Part shown: one piece after another, positions 13,897 to 21,020 of the stretch | Position numbering within the stretch: the stretch's first letter is position 1 | Layout of the letters: every line of letters starts with the position of its first letter | From: Acidobacteriota bacterium | GTDB taxonomy: Bacteria; Acidobacteriota; Terriglobia; UBA7540 | Assembly: GCA_902812365.1 (NCBI GenBank) | Contig: CADDZC010000046.1 | Coordinates: 1 to 32,942, forward strand | DNA: 32,942 nucleotides | Direction: 5' to 3' | Notes under the pieces: generated by a model | Told to the model about the DNA's origin: nothing | The model's input: the letters and a program-made list of their open reading frames with translations, nothing else | Databases searched by the model: none | Made by a program: the position numbers and the translations under genes

Positions 13897-15644
13897 CGGC
13901 GGCCTCGGGTGGACCGGGCTGGCCCTGGTTCGGCGCTGCGGCCCGGCCGTCGCCCGTTCTCCACCGCACCGGCTGCGACCGCCTTCTTGAGCGCCTTCAG
14001 CCGCTTCATGACGTCGTTGCCGCCGCGGCCAAAATAATCGTGCAGCGTCCGATACTCCTCGAAAAGCTGATTGTAAATTTTGTGACGCTCGGCGTCCGGG
14101 CGGTAGGTCAGGTTTTGCACTTTGGCCATGTGCTCCGCCGCCTCGACGATGGAATCATACCCGCCGGCGGCCCGGCCCGCCGCCACCGCGGCGTGCATGG
14201 CCGCGCCCAGCGCCGAGCACATCTCGGGCCGCTTGGCCAACCGGATCTCCCGGCCCGTCACGTCGGCGTAAATCTGCATCAGCAGGCGGTTCCGTTGCGG
14301 CAGGCCCCCGCAAGCGTAGAGGCTCCGCACATAGACTCCCTTGGATTCAAAGGCGGCGATGATCTGGCGGGTTCCGAAGGCGGTGGCCTCCATCAGCGCC
14401 CGGTAAATCTCTTCCGCCCGCGTGGCCAGCGTCGCGCCCACCAGAAGGCCGCTCAAATCCACATCCACCAGAATCGAACGGTTACCGTTCCACCAGTCGA
14501 GGGCGAGCAAGCCGGATTCCCCCGGCCGGAGGCCTTCGGCCTTCTTCTCGAGCAGGTCAACGGCGCCCACCCTCCGCCGGCGCGCCTCGCGGTGGAGGCT
14601 CTCCGGCACGCCCTGCTCGAAAAACCAGGCAAAAATATCTCCCACCGCCGATTGGCCGGCTTCGTACCCCCACAACCCGGGCACCACCCCGTCTTCCACC
14701 ACGCCGCACATGCCCTCCACCATCTGGCGCTCGGTTCCCAGCACCAGATGGCAGATCGAAGTACCCATTATCATGACCATGGCCCCCGGAGCGGTCACCG
14801 TACAGGCCGGCACGGCCGTATGGGCGTCGACGTTGCCGATCGCGACCGGGGTTCCGGCCCCCAGGCCGGTCTTGCGAGCCCAGCGGGCCACAAGACCCCC
14901 CGCCCGCGCCCCCAGCGGATAATACGTCTCGGGCACCCGCGTGCCAATCACGCCGGCAAGCCGCGGGTGAAGGGCGCGAAAGAACTCCGGAGAGGGGAAT
15001 CCCCGGCCCTTCACCCACATCGCCTTGTACCCGGCGGTGCACTCGTTCCGCTTCTCAACCCCCGTGAGCTGCCAGACAATCCAATCCGCGGCCTCGATAA
15101 AGCGCTCCGCGGCCTCGTAGACCTCCGGCGCCTCATCCGCAATCTGCAAAAGCTTCGAGAAGAACCATTCCGAGGAATATCGGCCGCCGTACATCCAGAT
15201 GAACTCCTCGTTGCGCTCGCGGGCGATTTCATTGATGCGGTTGGCGTGCCGCTGGGCGGCGTGATGTTTCCAGAGCTTGACCCAGGCGTGCGGATGGGTA
15301 CGAAACCGCGGCAGGGTGCACAGTGGCTCGCCTTTGGCGGTGACCGGCAAGGGGCTGGAGGCCGTGAAGTCCGTGCCCAGCCCGATGACGTCTTCGAGCC
15401 GAAGGCCGGCGGCTTTCAGAGCCCTCGGAACTCCTTTTTCGATCACCAACAGGTAGTCGCGGGGATTTTGGAGCGCCCAATCGGGGGGCAGGGGAGGGCC
15501 GGCGGGCAGGCGGTCGTCAATGACGCCGTCGGGGTAAGGAACGACGGCGCTCGCCACCTGCTCGCCGTCGCGCACGCGCACCGCGAGCACCCGCCCGGAT
15601 TCGGTGCCGTAGTCGATCCCGAGAACGAATCGGTCTCTAGCCAT
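13893..15644 (-). CDS. araB: ribulokinase
   Basis: FGGY-family carbohydrate kinase that phosphorylates L-ribulose. At 583 residues it matches the long AraB class (E. coli about 566). N-terminal IDYGTESGRVLAV is the phosphate 1 motif, GLGTDFTASSPLPV and the KLWKHHAAQRHANRINEIA segment are AraB-specific. GNVDAHTAVPA holds the catalytic aspartate (about residue 270), and YACGGLPQRNRLLMQIYADVTGREI is the FGGY signature 2 region. The last 25 residues are an Arg/Gly-rich tail. No clear Shine-Dalgarno precedes the ATG, but a good promoter lies about 85-115 bases upstream. No isomerase (araA) is present within this window, so the pathway needs araA elsewhere or starts from ribulose. Confidence 0.95.
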   Translation of the reverse strand: MARDRFVLGIDYGTESGRVLAVRVRDGEQVASAVVPYPDGVIDDRLPAGPPLPPDWALQNPRDYLLVIEKGVPRALKAAGLRLEDVIGLGTDFTASSPLPVTAKGEPLCTLPRFRTHPHAWVKLWKHHAAQRHANRINEIARERNEEFIWMYGGRYSSEWFFSKLLQIADEAPEVYEAAERFIEAADWIVWQLTGVEKRNECTAGYKAMWVKGRGFPSPEFFRALHPRLAGVIGTRVPETYYPLGARAGGLVARWARKTGLGAGTPVAIGNVDAHTAVPACTVTAPGAMVMIMGTSICHLVLGTERQMVEGMCGVVEDGVVPGLWGYEAGQSAVGDIFAWFFEQGVPESLHREARRRRVGAVDLLEKKAEGLRPGESGLLALDWWNGNRSILVDVDLSGLLVGATLATRAEEIYRALMEATAFGTRQIIAAFESKGVYVRSLYACGGLPQRNRLLMQIYADVTGREIRLAKRPEMCSALGAAMHAAVAAGRAAGGYDSIVEAAEHMAKVQNLTYRPDAERHKIYNQLFEEYRTLHDYFGRGGNDVMKRLKALKKAVAAGAVENGRRPGRSAEPGPARSTRGRR

Positions 15645-15733
15645 CGGTTTGCCGCTTGCCGGGCGAAGCCCATGGGGCTGGAGCGCGGCCTTGCAGAGCC
15701 GGGGAAGCTGGCCACGGCAGCCGAGCGCCCACC

Positions 15734-15760
15734 GTAATAGAAAACGCTTACATCTGTCAA
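15734..15760 (-). promoter_or_regulatory. araB operon promoter with LacI/GalR-type operator-like site
   Basis: Minus strand: TTGACA (15755-15760) then TATTAC (15734-15739), spaced by 15 bases, slightly short. Between and overlapping them, bases 15739-15752 read TGTAAGCGTTTTCT on the minus strand, close to the LacI/GalR-family pattern TGWAANCGNTNWCA with the central CG. A regulator bound there would block RNA polymerase. The family and sugar signal are unknown, and no regulator gene lies nearby. Confidence 0.45.
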
Positions 15761-16278
15761 GGCGTTGCCGGCCCCAGGGCCATCCCCTAGCTTCGGAAGG
15801 CTCCCGGCGACGGCCGCCCGCCCTCGCTCGCCTCCCGCGCCGCGCCGGCTTTTAAAACCGGGAAGGCGTTCCGGCGATTGGCCTCCGGTGGCCCTAGGAT
15901 CGTTCGAAACCACCGGGTGGCTACCACCCCCCTGGTCCGACACTTCAAGCGTGGTTACCACGTGGTTACACGCACTGGCGGGCCCCCCGGGAGGCCGCCC
16001 CGAGGCGGAATGGGGCTGGACCAGCAGAAAGCCAGGCTGAAGCAACCCAGGTTCCTGGTCAACGGCGACCTCTCGGCCGGCTCGCGCCGTGGCCGGGCCA
16101 GCCGGCCCCGAAACCCGATGATAACCACTCACTTACTGACGGACTTTAGCCTTTGCGTTCCGCCCCCGAAATCCGTTATGTTCAAGGGTCGCAACCGGCG
16201 CGGCTCCGTTCGCGCCGGGCGGGCGCGGGAACCTGTCCGACCCCGCCGCCTTCTCGACGGAATCGAGGCCGGAGAAGA
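15761..16278. other. non-coding gap between araB and the sulfotransferase, with dyad cluster
   Basis: No protein gene is convincing here: open frames on both strands are Arg/Gly/Pro-rich and have no ribosome binding sites. The notable content is a cluster at 15910-15971 of overlapping dyads: CCACC-GGTGG (15910-15920), GGTGG-CTA-CCACC (15916-15928), CGTGGT-T-ACCACG (15950-15962), CCACGTGG (15958-15965). A nine-base direct repeat CGTGGTTAC at 15950 and 15961, with a variant at 15916, is spaced by 11 and 34 bases, i.e. on the same helix face. A weak promoter for the sulfotransferase is possible near 16153-16182 (TTGCGT, 18 bases, TATGTT). Confidence 0.6.
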
Positions 16279-17136
16279 ATGGCTTCAATCCTCCACGTGG
16301 CGAAGCGAGTGACGCGTATCCTGCTCGGCCGGCAACCGGCGGCGCGCGGCCTCACGGTCTTTCCAGACGATGTTTTTCTGGTCTCCTACCCGCGGTCGGG
16401 CAACACCTGGACGCGGTTTTTGATCAGCAATCTTGCCTATCCGCTCGAGCCCACCACGTTTGCCAACCTCGAGTCGCGCATCCCGGAGATTTACGACGTG
16501 CCGGACCGCCTTTTGCGCCGTTTCCCCCGGCCGCGCATCATCAAGAGCCACGAGTGCTTTGACCCGCGCTATCCCAAAGTCATTTACCTGGTCCGAGACC
16601 CCCGCGACGTCGCCGTTTCCCACTATTACTTTAATGTGAAAAAGCGCAACGTGCCTGAGGGTTATCCGCTCAGCGACTACGTGGAACACTGGTTCCTGCG
16701 AGCGCGCACCTCGCCGCAACTGGGCACGTGGGGCGAGAACGTCCAAAGTTGGCTGGCTTGCCGGCAAGGCAGCCCCAACTTGTTAAGGGTACGATACGAA
16801 GACCTGCTGGAGGACACCGTGGGCGAGCTGGCCCGCATCGCTTCCTTTATGAATCTCGAACCCACGGTCGAAGACCTTTCCCGCGCGGTGGAGCTTTCAA
16901 CGGCCGACGCCATGCGCGCCTGGGAACAGCGGCAGTCCGACCTCTGGCAGCAAACCCGCGGCACCCGGGCGGACATTCGTTTCGTGCGCGCGGCGCGTGC
17001 GGGAGTCTGGAGGTCTACGCTGTCGGCACCATCAGTGGCGCTGATCGAGGCCGCCTGGGGGCCGCTCATGCGCGATCTGGGCTATTCGCTCGCCACGGAA
17101 GCGGCCCCCGCCAGGTTGTCCCCTTCGGCTTCCTAG
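16279..17136 (+). CDS. PAPS-dependent sulfotransferase
   Basis: A 285-residue cytosolic sulfotransferase of the Sulfotransfer_1 type. The PAPS 5'-phosphosulfate loop is VSYPRSGNTWTRFLI (about residues 34-48). The 3'-phosphate site is YLVRDPRDVAVSHYYF (about residues 102-117), with the serine in VSHYY. The conserved RYEDLLEDTVGELARIASF segment follows. Such enzymes move sulfate from PAPS to hydroxyls on lipids, polysaccharides or small molecules; the acceptor is unknown. The ATG at 16279 is chosen for the nearby GGAGAAGA and because residues upstream of it are Arg/Pro-rich and lack conservation with the family. It stands alone between the 500-base gap and the FHA-GAF phosphatase gene, so its neighbours do not help. 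Confidence 0.87.
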   Translation: MASILHVAKRVTRILLGRQPAARGLTVFPDDVFLVSYPRSGNTWTRFLISNLAYPLEPTTFANLESRIPEIYDVPDRLLRRFPRPRIIKSHECFDPRYPKVIYLVRDPRDVAVSHYYFNVKKRNVPEGYPLSDYVEHWFLRARTSPQLGTWGENVQSWLACRQGSPNLLRVRYEDLLEDTVGELARIASFMNLEPTVEDLSRAVELSTADAMRAWEQRQSDLWQQTRGTRADIRFVRAARAGVWRSTLSAPSVALIEAAWGPLMRDLGYSLATEAAPARLSPSAS

Positions 17137-17193
17137 GCCCTGCCGGTCGCCAGGCTTTGCCAACCCCAGGGGTGCTCATCGCCCCGCGGTTTC

Positions 17194-17202
17194 TGCTATA
17201 CT
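17194..17202 (+). promoter_or_regulatory. extended -10 promoter element of the phosphatase gene
   Basis: TGCTATACT matches the extended -10 form TGnTATAAT with one mismatch. No good -35 is visible, which is usual for extended -10 promoters. The predicted transcription start is about 25 bases before the ATG at 17234. Confidence 0.45.
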
Positions 17203-17233
17203 ATGCGCCGATTCCGACCAAGTGGCGCATTCG

Positions 17234-18952
17234 ATGGCTGCAACTGCATACTTGATCGTCCGCGATCCCACCGGCAACGAGCGCGAGGTGGAGATTTCCG
17301 GCTCCCCGTTTACGCTCGGGCGCCAGGGGGATAATGACCTGGTGCTGCTGGACAACCGCATCTCCCGCCGCCACGCCCGCATCCTGCGCAGCGACAACAA
17401 CAGCTACGTGATTGAAGACGCGCAGAGCCGCCATGGCACGTTTGTGAACGGCGAGCGGATCATCACCGCGCCGCTTCGGCCCGGCGACGAGATCAGCCTG
17501 GGCGTTTCGGATGCCTACCGCCTGACCTTCGTCGTGCAACCGGCGGCGCTTCCCAATCTGCTGGAAGAGATCGGGCGGGCGGCCTCGAGCCCGGCGCCGC
17601 AGCTCCATCACCTGAGCCTGCTGCTGCAAGTGGCTCAGGCCCTGCACCGCGCCCCGGCCCTGGAAGAGGTTCTGACCACGGTCGTCGATTCCGCTTTGCA
17701 ACTGGCCGACGCCGAGCGCGCCTTGTTGTTTCTGACCGATGACAGCGGGCAGCTCCGCCTGCGCCTGGCCCGTCACCGCCAGGGCGTGTCGCTGGCGATC
17801 GATCAGGTGGATTACTCGCAGGCGGTGGTGGAGCGCGTCGTCCGCTTCCGCCACGAAGAGCTGGTGCTGGAGGACGAGCTCACCGGCCGCCCGGCTCAAG
17901 AGACCGGCATCATGCCGGCCAAGGTTCGCGGGGTGGTCGCCGTGCCGCTGCTGAAGCTTCCGGTCACCGAAGCGAGCTCCGGGGAGACCGCCCGCCAAGC
18001 CGCGCCGCAGTTGCTCGGCGTGTTGTACTTGGACACCAAGATACACCCGTCATCGGTCACGGGCCTGGATCGGGAAGTGCTGCAAACGCTCGCCGTCGAG
18101 AGCGCGACCATCGTCGAAAATGCGCGCCTGCTCCGCCGCGCCCGCGAGCAGGAGCGCACCCAGCACGAATTGGCCCTGGCCCGCAGCATTCAGCAACGCC
18201 TGTTGCCCCGCCAACTGCCCGAGACCGATTACTTCGACATGCATGCCCTCACCATGCCCAGCCAAGCCGTGGGCGGCGACTATTACGACGTCATTCCTTT
18301 GCCGGGAAAGCGCTACGGCCTGACGGTGGCGGATGTTTCCGGCAAGGGCCTGGGGGCGGCCATGATGTCGATGACCCTGCAGGGAGCTTTTACGGCCGTC
18401 GCCGCGGCCGATCCCCACCTCGAGGACCTCTTCGGGCGGGTGAACGAGTTCCTGTGCGAGCGCACGCCCCCGGAGATGTACGCGACGTTGTTTTACGGGG
18501 TGCTGGACCCGGCCGGCGAGTTTCAGTACGTGAACGCCGGCCACCCTGCGCCCCTCGTCGTGCGGGCCAGCGGCGAGGCTACCCTGCTCGAATCGTCGAG
18601 TTTCCCGCTCGGCTTGTTCCCCCGCGCCCCGTTTCATGTGGACAGCATCCGCCTCACGGCCGGCGATCAGCTTGTCATCTTCTCCGACGGCGTCACCGAG
18701 GCCGAGAACACCGCCCGCGAGTTTTTTGGGGAGACACGGCTGAAGCAACTGCTCGCCAACTGCGCGGGCTCGACCGCGCAGCAGGTCTGCTCCCGCTTGG
18801 TCGCTGCGGTGCAAGATTTCGCCGGACTCGCGCCCCAAGCCGATGACCTGACGGTCACCGTTGTGCGCTTCGGGGTGCAGGAGTCCCATCGCACCCCGGT
18901 GACGGCGGGCCGGCACCGCAGCGAACCGTCCGAACAAGCTTACCGGCTGTAG
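17234..18952 (+). CDS. FHA-GAF-PP2C (RsbU/SpoIIE-type) serine phosphatase
   Basis: A 572-residue cytoplasmic signalling protein. An FHA domain (about residues 5-95) has GSPFTLGRQGDNDLVLLDN, ISRRHARI and SRHGTFVNGERI, and would bind phosphothreonine peptides. A GAF domain (about 125-300) opens with LLLQVAQALHRAPALEEVLTTVV. A short coiled linker ARSIQQRLLPRQLP leads into a PP2C-like phosphatase domain (about 335-555). Metal-binding aspartates lie in GGDYYDV, VADVSGKGLGAAMMS, SDGVTEAEN and ADDLTVTVV. RsbU-type enzymes dephosphorylate a STAS anti-anti-sigma factor, switching on a sigma factor; here no rsbV/rsbW homologue lies nearby. The start is ATG 17234 (GTG 17222 would add four residues). Output partner is unknown. 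Confidence 0.93.
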   Translation: MAATAYLIVRDPTGNEREVEISGSPFTLGRQGDNDLVLLDNRISRRHARILRSDNNSYVIEDAQSRHGTFVNGERIITAPLRPGDEISLGVSDAYRLTFVVQPAALPNLLEEIGRAASSPAPQLHHLSLLLQVAQALHRAPALEEVLTTVVDSALQLADAERALLFLTDDSGQLRLRLARHRQGVSLAIDQVDYSQAVVERVVRFRHEELVLEDELTGRPAQETGIMPAKVRGVVAVPLLKLPVTEASSGETARQAAPQLLGVLYLDTKIHPSSVTGLDREVLQTLAVESATIVENARLLRRAREQERTQHELALARSIQQRLLPRQLPETDYFDMHALTMPSQAVGGDYYDVIPLPGKRYGLTVADVSGKGLGAAMMSMTLQGAFTAVAAADPHLEDLFGRVNEFLCERTPPEMYATLFYGVLDPAGEFQYVNAGHPAPLVVRASGEATLLESSSFPLGLFPRAPFHVDSIRLTAGDQLVIFSDGVTEAENTAREFFGETRLKQLLANCAGSTAQQVCSRLVAAVQDFAGLAPQADDLTVTVVRFGVQESHRTPVTAGRHRSEPSEQAYRL

Positions 18953-18987
18953 CCTCCAGGCCGTTGGAACCCCCGGTGTCTCCCCAA

Positions 18988-19005
18988 CGCGATCCCCGGG
19001 TCGCG
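18988..19005 (+). terminator. weak hairpin after the phosphatase gene
   Basis: CGCGATC (18988-18994) and GGTCGCG (18999-19005) pair with one G-U wobble around a CCCG loop, about 35 bases after the phosphatase stop. No T-run follows, so this is only a possible terminator. Confidence 0.35.
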
Positions 19006-19063
19006 GGTCCATTTCTCCCGCCGTGTTTGGCTGAACTTGATTCCGGTTCGGATCGGGGCAGAT

Positions 19064-19250
19064 CAGCGGCCAGGATGGTGCGCGGGTCGGCTTGGGCCGG
19101 CGGGGAGGGGGTATGGGATCGTTAAGTGATTTGTGGGTATTGACATTATAGTAATAGAATGGCAAGCTGGTCCTGACCGGGTCAGCTTTTCTCTTTCCGG
19201 AGCCGGATGAGCCCCTGCCTCCGGCGGCCCGGAGTCGTGAGGTTGCGATC
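19064..19250 (+). promoter_or_regulatory. AT-rich promoter-like stretch and intrinsic terminator before the hybrid kinase
   Basis: In the 298-base gap before the kinase, bases 19131-19160 are unusually AT-rich for this genome. Candidate -10 boxes are TATAGT (19147-19152) or TAGAAT (19155-19160, with a poor TTGTGG -35 at 19131-19136); a TTGACA at 19140-19145 has no well-spaced -10. Directly after, AGCTGGTCC (19065+100 to 19173) and GGGTCAGCT (19179-19187) can form a 9-bp stem with two wobbles, followed by a T-rich run to 19196. This resembles an intrinsic terminator, exactly at bases 19165-19196. The remainder of the leader to the ATG at 19251 shows no clear element. Confidence 0.4.
19165..19196 (+). 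terminator. intrinsic terminator or attenuator in the kinase leader
   Basis: A 9-bp stem with two G-U wobbles (19165-19173 with 19179-19187, loop of five) is followed by TTTCTCTTT. It is the best U-tailed hairpin in the window. It may end transcripts from the phosphatase gene 200 bases upstream, or attenuate the kinase message. Confidence 0.5.
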
Positions 19251-20822
19251 ATGAACGGAACCGCAGACGGCGCCGCGAACGAGCTGGATCGGCCCCACCG
19301 TCCCGGAGCATTGCCGGCCGGTGCCTTTTCCCGTCCTCGGCTAAAGCGTCCCAGTCCGGCGGCGCCCGACCGCCATCGCCTCCTGTTCGAGCACAACATC
19401 GCGGGCACTTTCCGAGCCACGCTCGACGGCCGACTGGTCGACTGCAACCGCGCTTTTGCCCGTCTGCTCGGGTATGACTCGCCGGCGGAAGTTTTGGCGA
19501 GCCCGCAGGCGGTGGGGCCGCTTCCTTCCGATCGCGGCCGGTTCCTGGCTCGCCTGCTGCGGCAGGGTTCTCTGAACGAGTTGAAAGTGGCGTGGCGGCG
19601 CAAAGACGGGAGCCGCATTCTGTTGGTGGAAAACGTCGTGTTGGTGGGGGCGGATGGCGCGCCCGGCGAGATCGAAGGCACCGTGACGGAGTCTCTCGCG
19701 CCTCGAGCCCGTGCCCGTGACGGCGGCCTGCTGGCGCGGGGCGTCATCCACGACGTCAACAATCTGTTAACAGCGGTGGTGGGCGATTGCGAGCTGCTGG
19801 CCCATCAGTGCCATGGGGACGCCGAGATGGAAAAACTCCTGGAGGGCGCGCGAGCGGCCGGAGCCTGGGCCGCCACCCTGGCCAGCCGCCTATTGGACGG
19901 CGCCACACCGGACGAGTCGTCCCGGATTCTCGACCTGAATCAACTCGTCGCCGTCCTCGAGCCGACGCTCCGCAAGATGGTGGGAGAGCGCGTCGCCCTG
20001 ACCACCTCGCTCGATCCGGAGCCGGTGTGGGTGCGAGCCGACGCGGCTCCGCTGGGGGGCGCGATTCTGAACCTCGTCCTCAATGCCCGCGACGCCATGC
20101 CGGACGGTGGGCGCTTAACCATCCAGATCTCGCGCGTGCCCGCCGAAATCGCCGGAACGGCGGCTTCCCAGGCTCCCTCCGCCCCGGGCCCTTATGCCGT
20201 GCTCACCGTCCAGGACAGCGGAGAAGGCATGGACAGCCGGACACAGGCCCGGATCTTCGAGCCCGGCTTCACCACCCGGCGGCGCGGCAAGGGACTGGGC
20301 CTGGCCATGGTGCGCGAAGCCGTCGAGCGCGGCGGGGGGCGAATTGAGGTCGAAAGCTGTCCGGGTGCGGGCTCGACGTTCCGCCTCTGGTTTCCCGCCG
20401 TCCCGGCCGGTCCGGCCGGCTCTCGCCGCCACGGGAAGATTCCGCGCGCGCGGCATCCGGCCACGGTGCTGGTGGTCGAAGACGAGGAGATGGTTCGGGA
20501 CGTGGTGCGGAAGGCCCTCGAAGCGGCGGGGCACCGGGTCCTAGCAGCCCGGGACGCCGCCGAAGCTTCGGCTCTGGCCCGCGAGCGGGGCGCCTTGATC
20601 GATCTGCTCCTGACGGACGTCACCCTGCCTCAGGTGAGCGGGAGGGAGCTGGCGGCCAGCTTGCGGGCGTTCCAACCCGCTCTGAAGGTCCTGTTCATGT
20701 CGGGCGACACGCACCGCATGCCCTCTCCGGCCGGCGCCGCCGATTCTGACTTCATCGCTAAACCATTCAAGCCTCGCACGCTGGTCGACAAGGTCGAACG
20801 CCTGTTGGGAACCGGGCTCTAA
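19251..20822 (+). CDS. PAS - histidine kinase - receiver hybrid protein
   Basis: A 523-residue cytoplasmic hybrid sensor kinase. A PAS domain (about residues 45-145) opens with RLLFEHNIAGTFRATLDGRLVDCNRAFARLLGYDS. The phosphoacceptor helix has LLARGVIHDVNNLLTAVVGDCELL, with a His-Asp-Val-Asn-Asn form of the H-box, seen in HPK4-type kinases. The ATPase domain carries NLVLNARDAMPDGG (N box), VQDSGEGMD (G1), IFEPGFTT (F) and GKGLGLAMV (G2). A receiver domain (about 405-523) has VVEDEEMVRDVV, the phosphorylated aspartate in LLLTDVTLP, FMSGDT and AKPFKP with its lysine. No membrane helix is present and no DNA-binding output exists, so a downstream partner must be encoded elsewhere. Nothing in the sequence names its signal. 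Confidence 0.93.
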   Translation: MNGTADGAANELDRPHRPGALPAGAFSRPRLKRPSPAAPDRHRLLFEHNIAGTFRATLDGRLVDCNRAFARLLGYDSPAEVLASPQAVGPLPSDRGRFLARLLRQGSLNELKVAWRRKDGSRILLVENVVLVGADGAPGEIEGTVTESLAPRARARDGGLLARGVIHDVNNLLTAVVGDCELLAHQCHGDAEMEKLLEGARAAGAWAATLASRLLDGATPDESSRILDLNQLVAVLEPTLRKMVGERVALTTSLDPEPVWVRADAAPLGGAILNLVLNARDAMPDGGRLTIQISRVPAEIAGTAASQAPSAPGPYAVLTVQDSGEGMDSRTQARIFEPGFTTRRRGKGLGLAMVREAVERGGGRIEVESCPGAGSTFRLWFPAVPAGPAGSRRHGKIPRARHPATVLVVEDEEMVRDVVRKALEAAGHRVLAARDAAEASALARERGALIDLLLTDVTLPQVSGRELAASLRAFQPALKVLFMSGDTHRMPSPAGAADSDFIAKPFKPRTLVDKVERLLGTGL

Positions 20823-20899
20823 AGGCTCGCGGCCCCGCGGCGCGCTCTCGCCGCCCTGCCTGTGCGTGGCACCCAGCCAGGCCGGTAACCCCATACGGG

Positions 20900-20929
20900 T
20901 TGACATCGCCGGCCCAATCCCGTTATACA
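20900..20929 (+). promoter_or_regulatory. promoter of the GMC oxidoreductase operon
   Basis: Perfect -35 TTGACA (20900-20905) with a TATACA -10 (20924-20929), spaced by 18 bases. Transcription would begin around 20936 and run through an 80-base leader holding the 12-codon frame described next. Confidence 0.6.
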
Positions 20930-20981
20930 CTGGTTCGCCCGGAGCGCCTCGTCGCCGGCGGGGAAGTTGGGGAGAATCGCG

Positions 20982-21020
20982 ATGGTCATCCCGGCAGCGG
21001 CGGGCAACGATCAATCATGA
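20982..21020 (+). CDS. possible 12-codon leader peptide coupled to the GMC gene
   Basis: A very short frame encoding [12 protein letters not shown]. It has its own good Shine-Dalgarno (GGGGAGA, 20969-20975, six bases from the ATG) and its TGA overlaps the ATG of the GMC gene (ATGA, 21017-21020). The GMC gene itself has a poor ribosome binding site, so translation of this frame may deliver ribosomes to it. It is not rich in any single regulatory codon, so a simple attenuation role is not obvious. It could be chance; conservation in relatives would decide. Confidence 0.4.
   Translation: MVIPAAAGNDQS

Noticed and set aside
14040-15737. 565-residue open frame on the plus strand
   Set aside because: It lies antisense to araB; the composition is Arg/His/Gly-rich and no family or ribosome site is seen. 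High GC content produces long antisense frames.
15880-15930. A possible tRNA suggested by a TTCGAA-like stretch
   Set aside because: No acceptor or anticodon stems can be paired around it, and the sequence is better explained by the dyad cluster.
15443-16132. 229-residue open frame on the minus strand covering the non-coding gap
   Set aside because: The sequence is Gly/Pro/Arg-rich, overlaps araB in another frame, and has no ribosome binding site or homology pattern.
18050-19762. 570-residue open frame on the minus strand
   Set aside because: It crosses the phosphatase, the non-coding gap and the kinase in antisense, with low-complexity composition and no recognisable domain.
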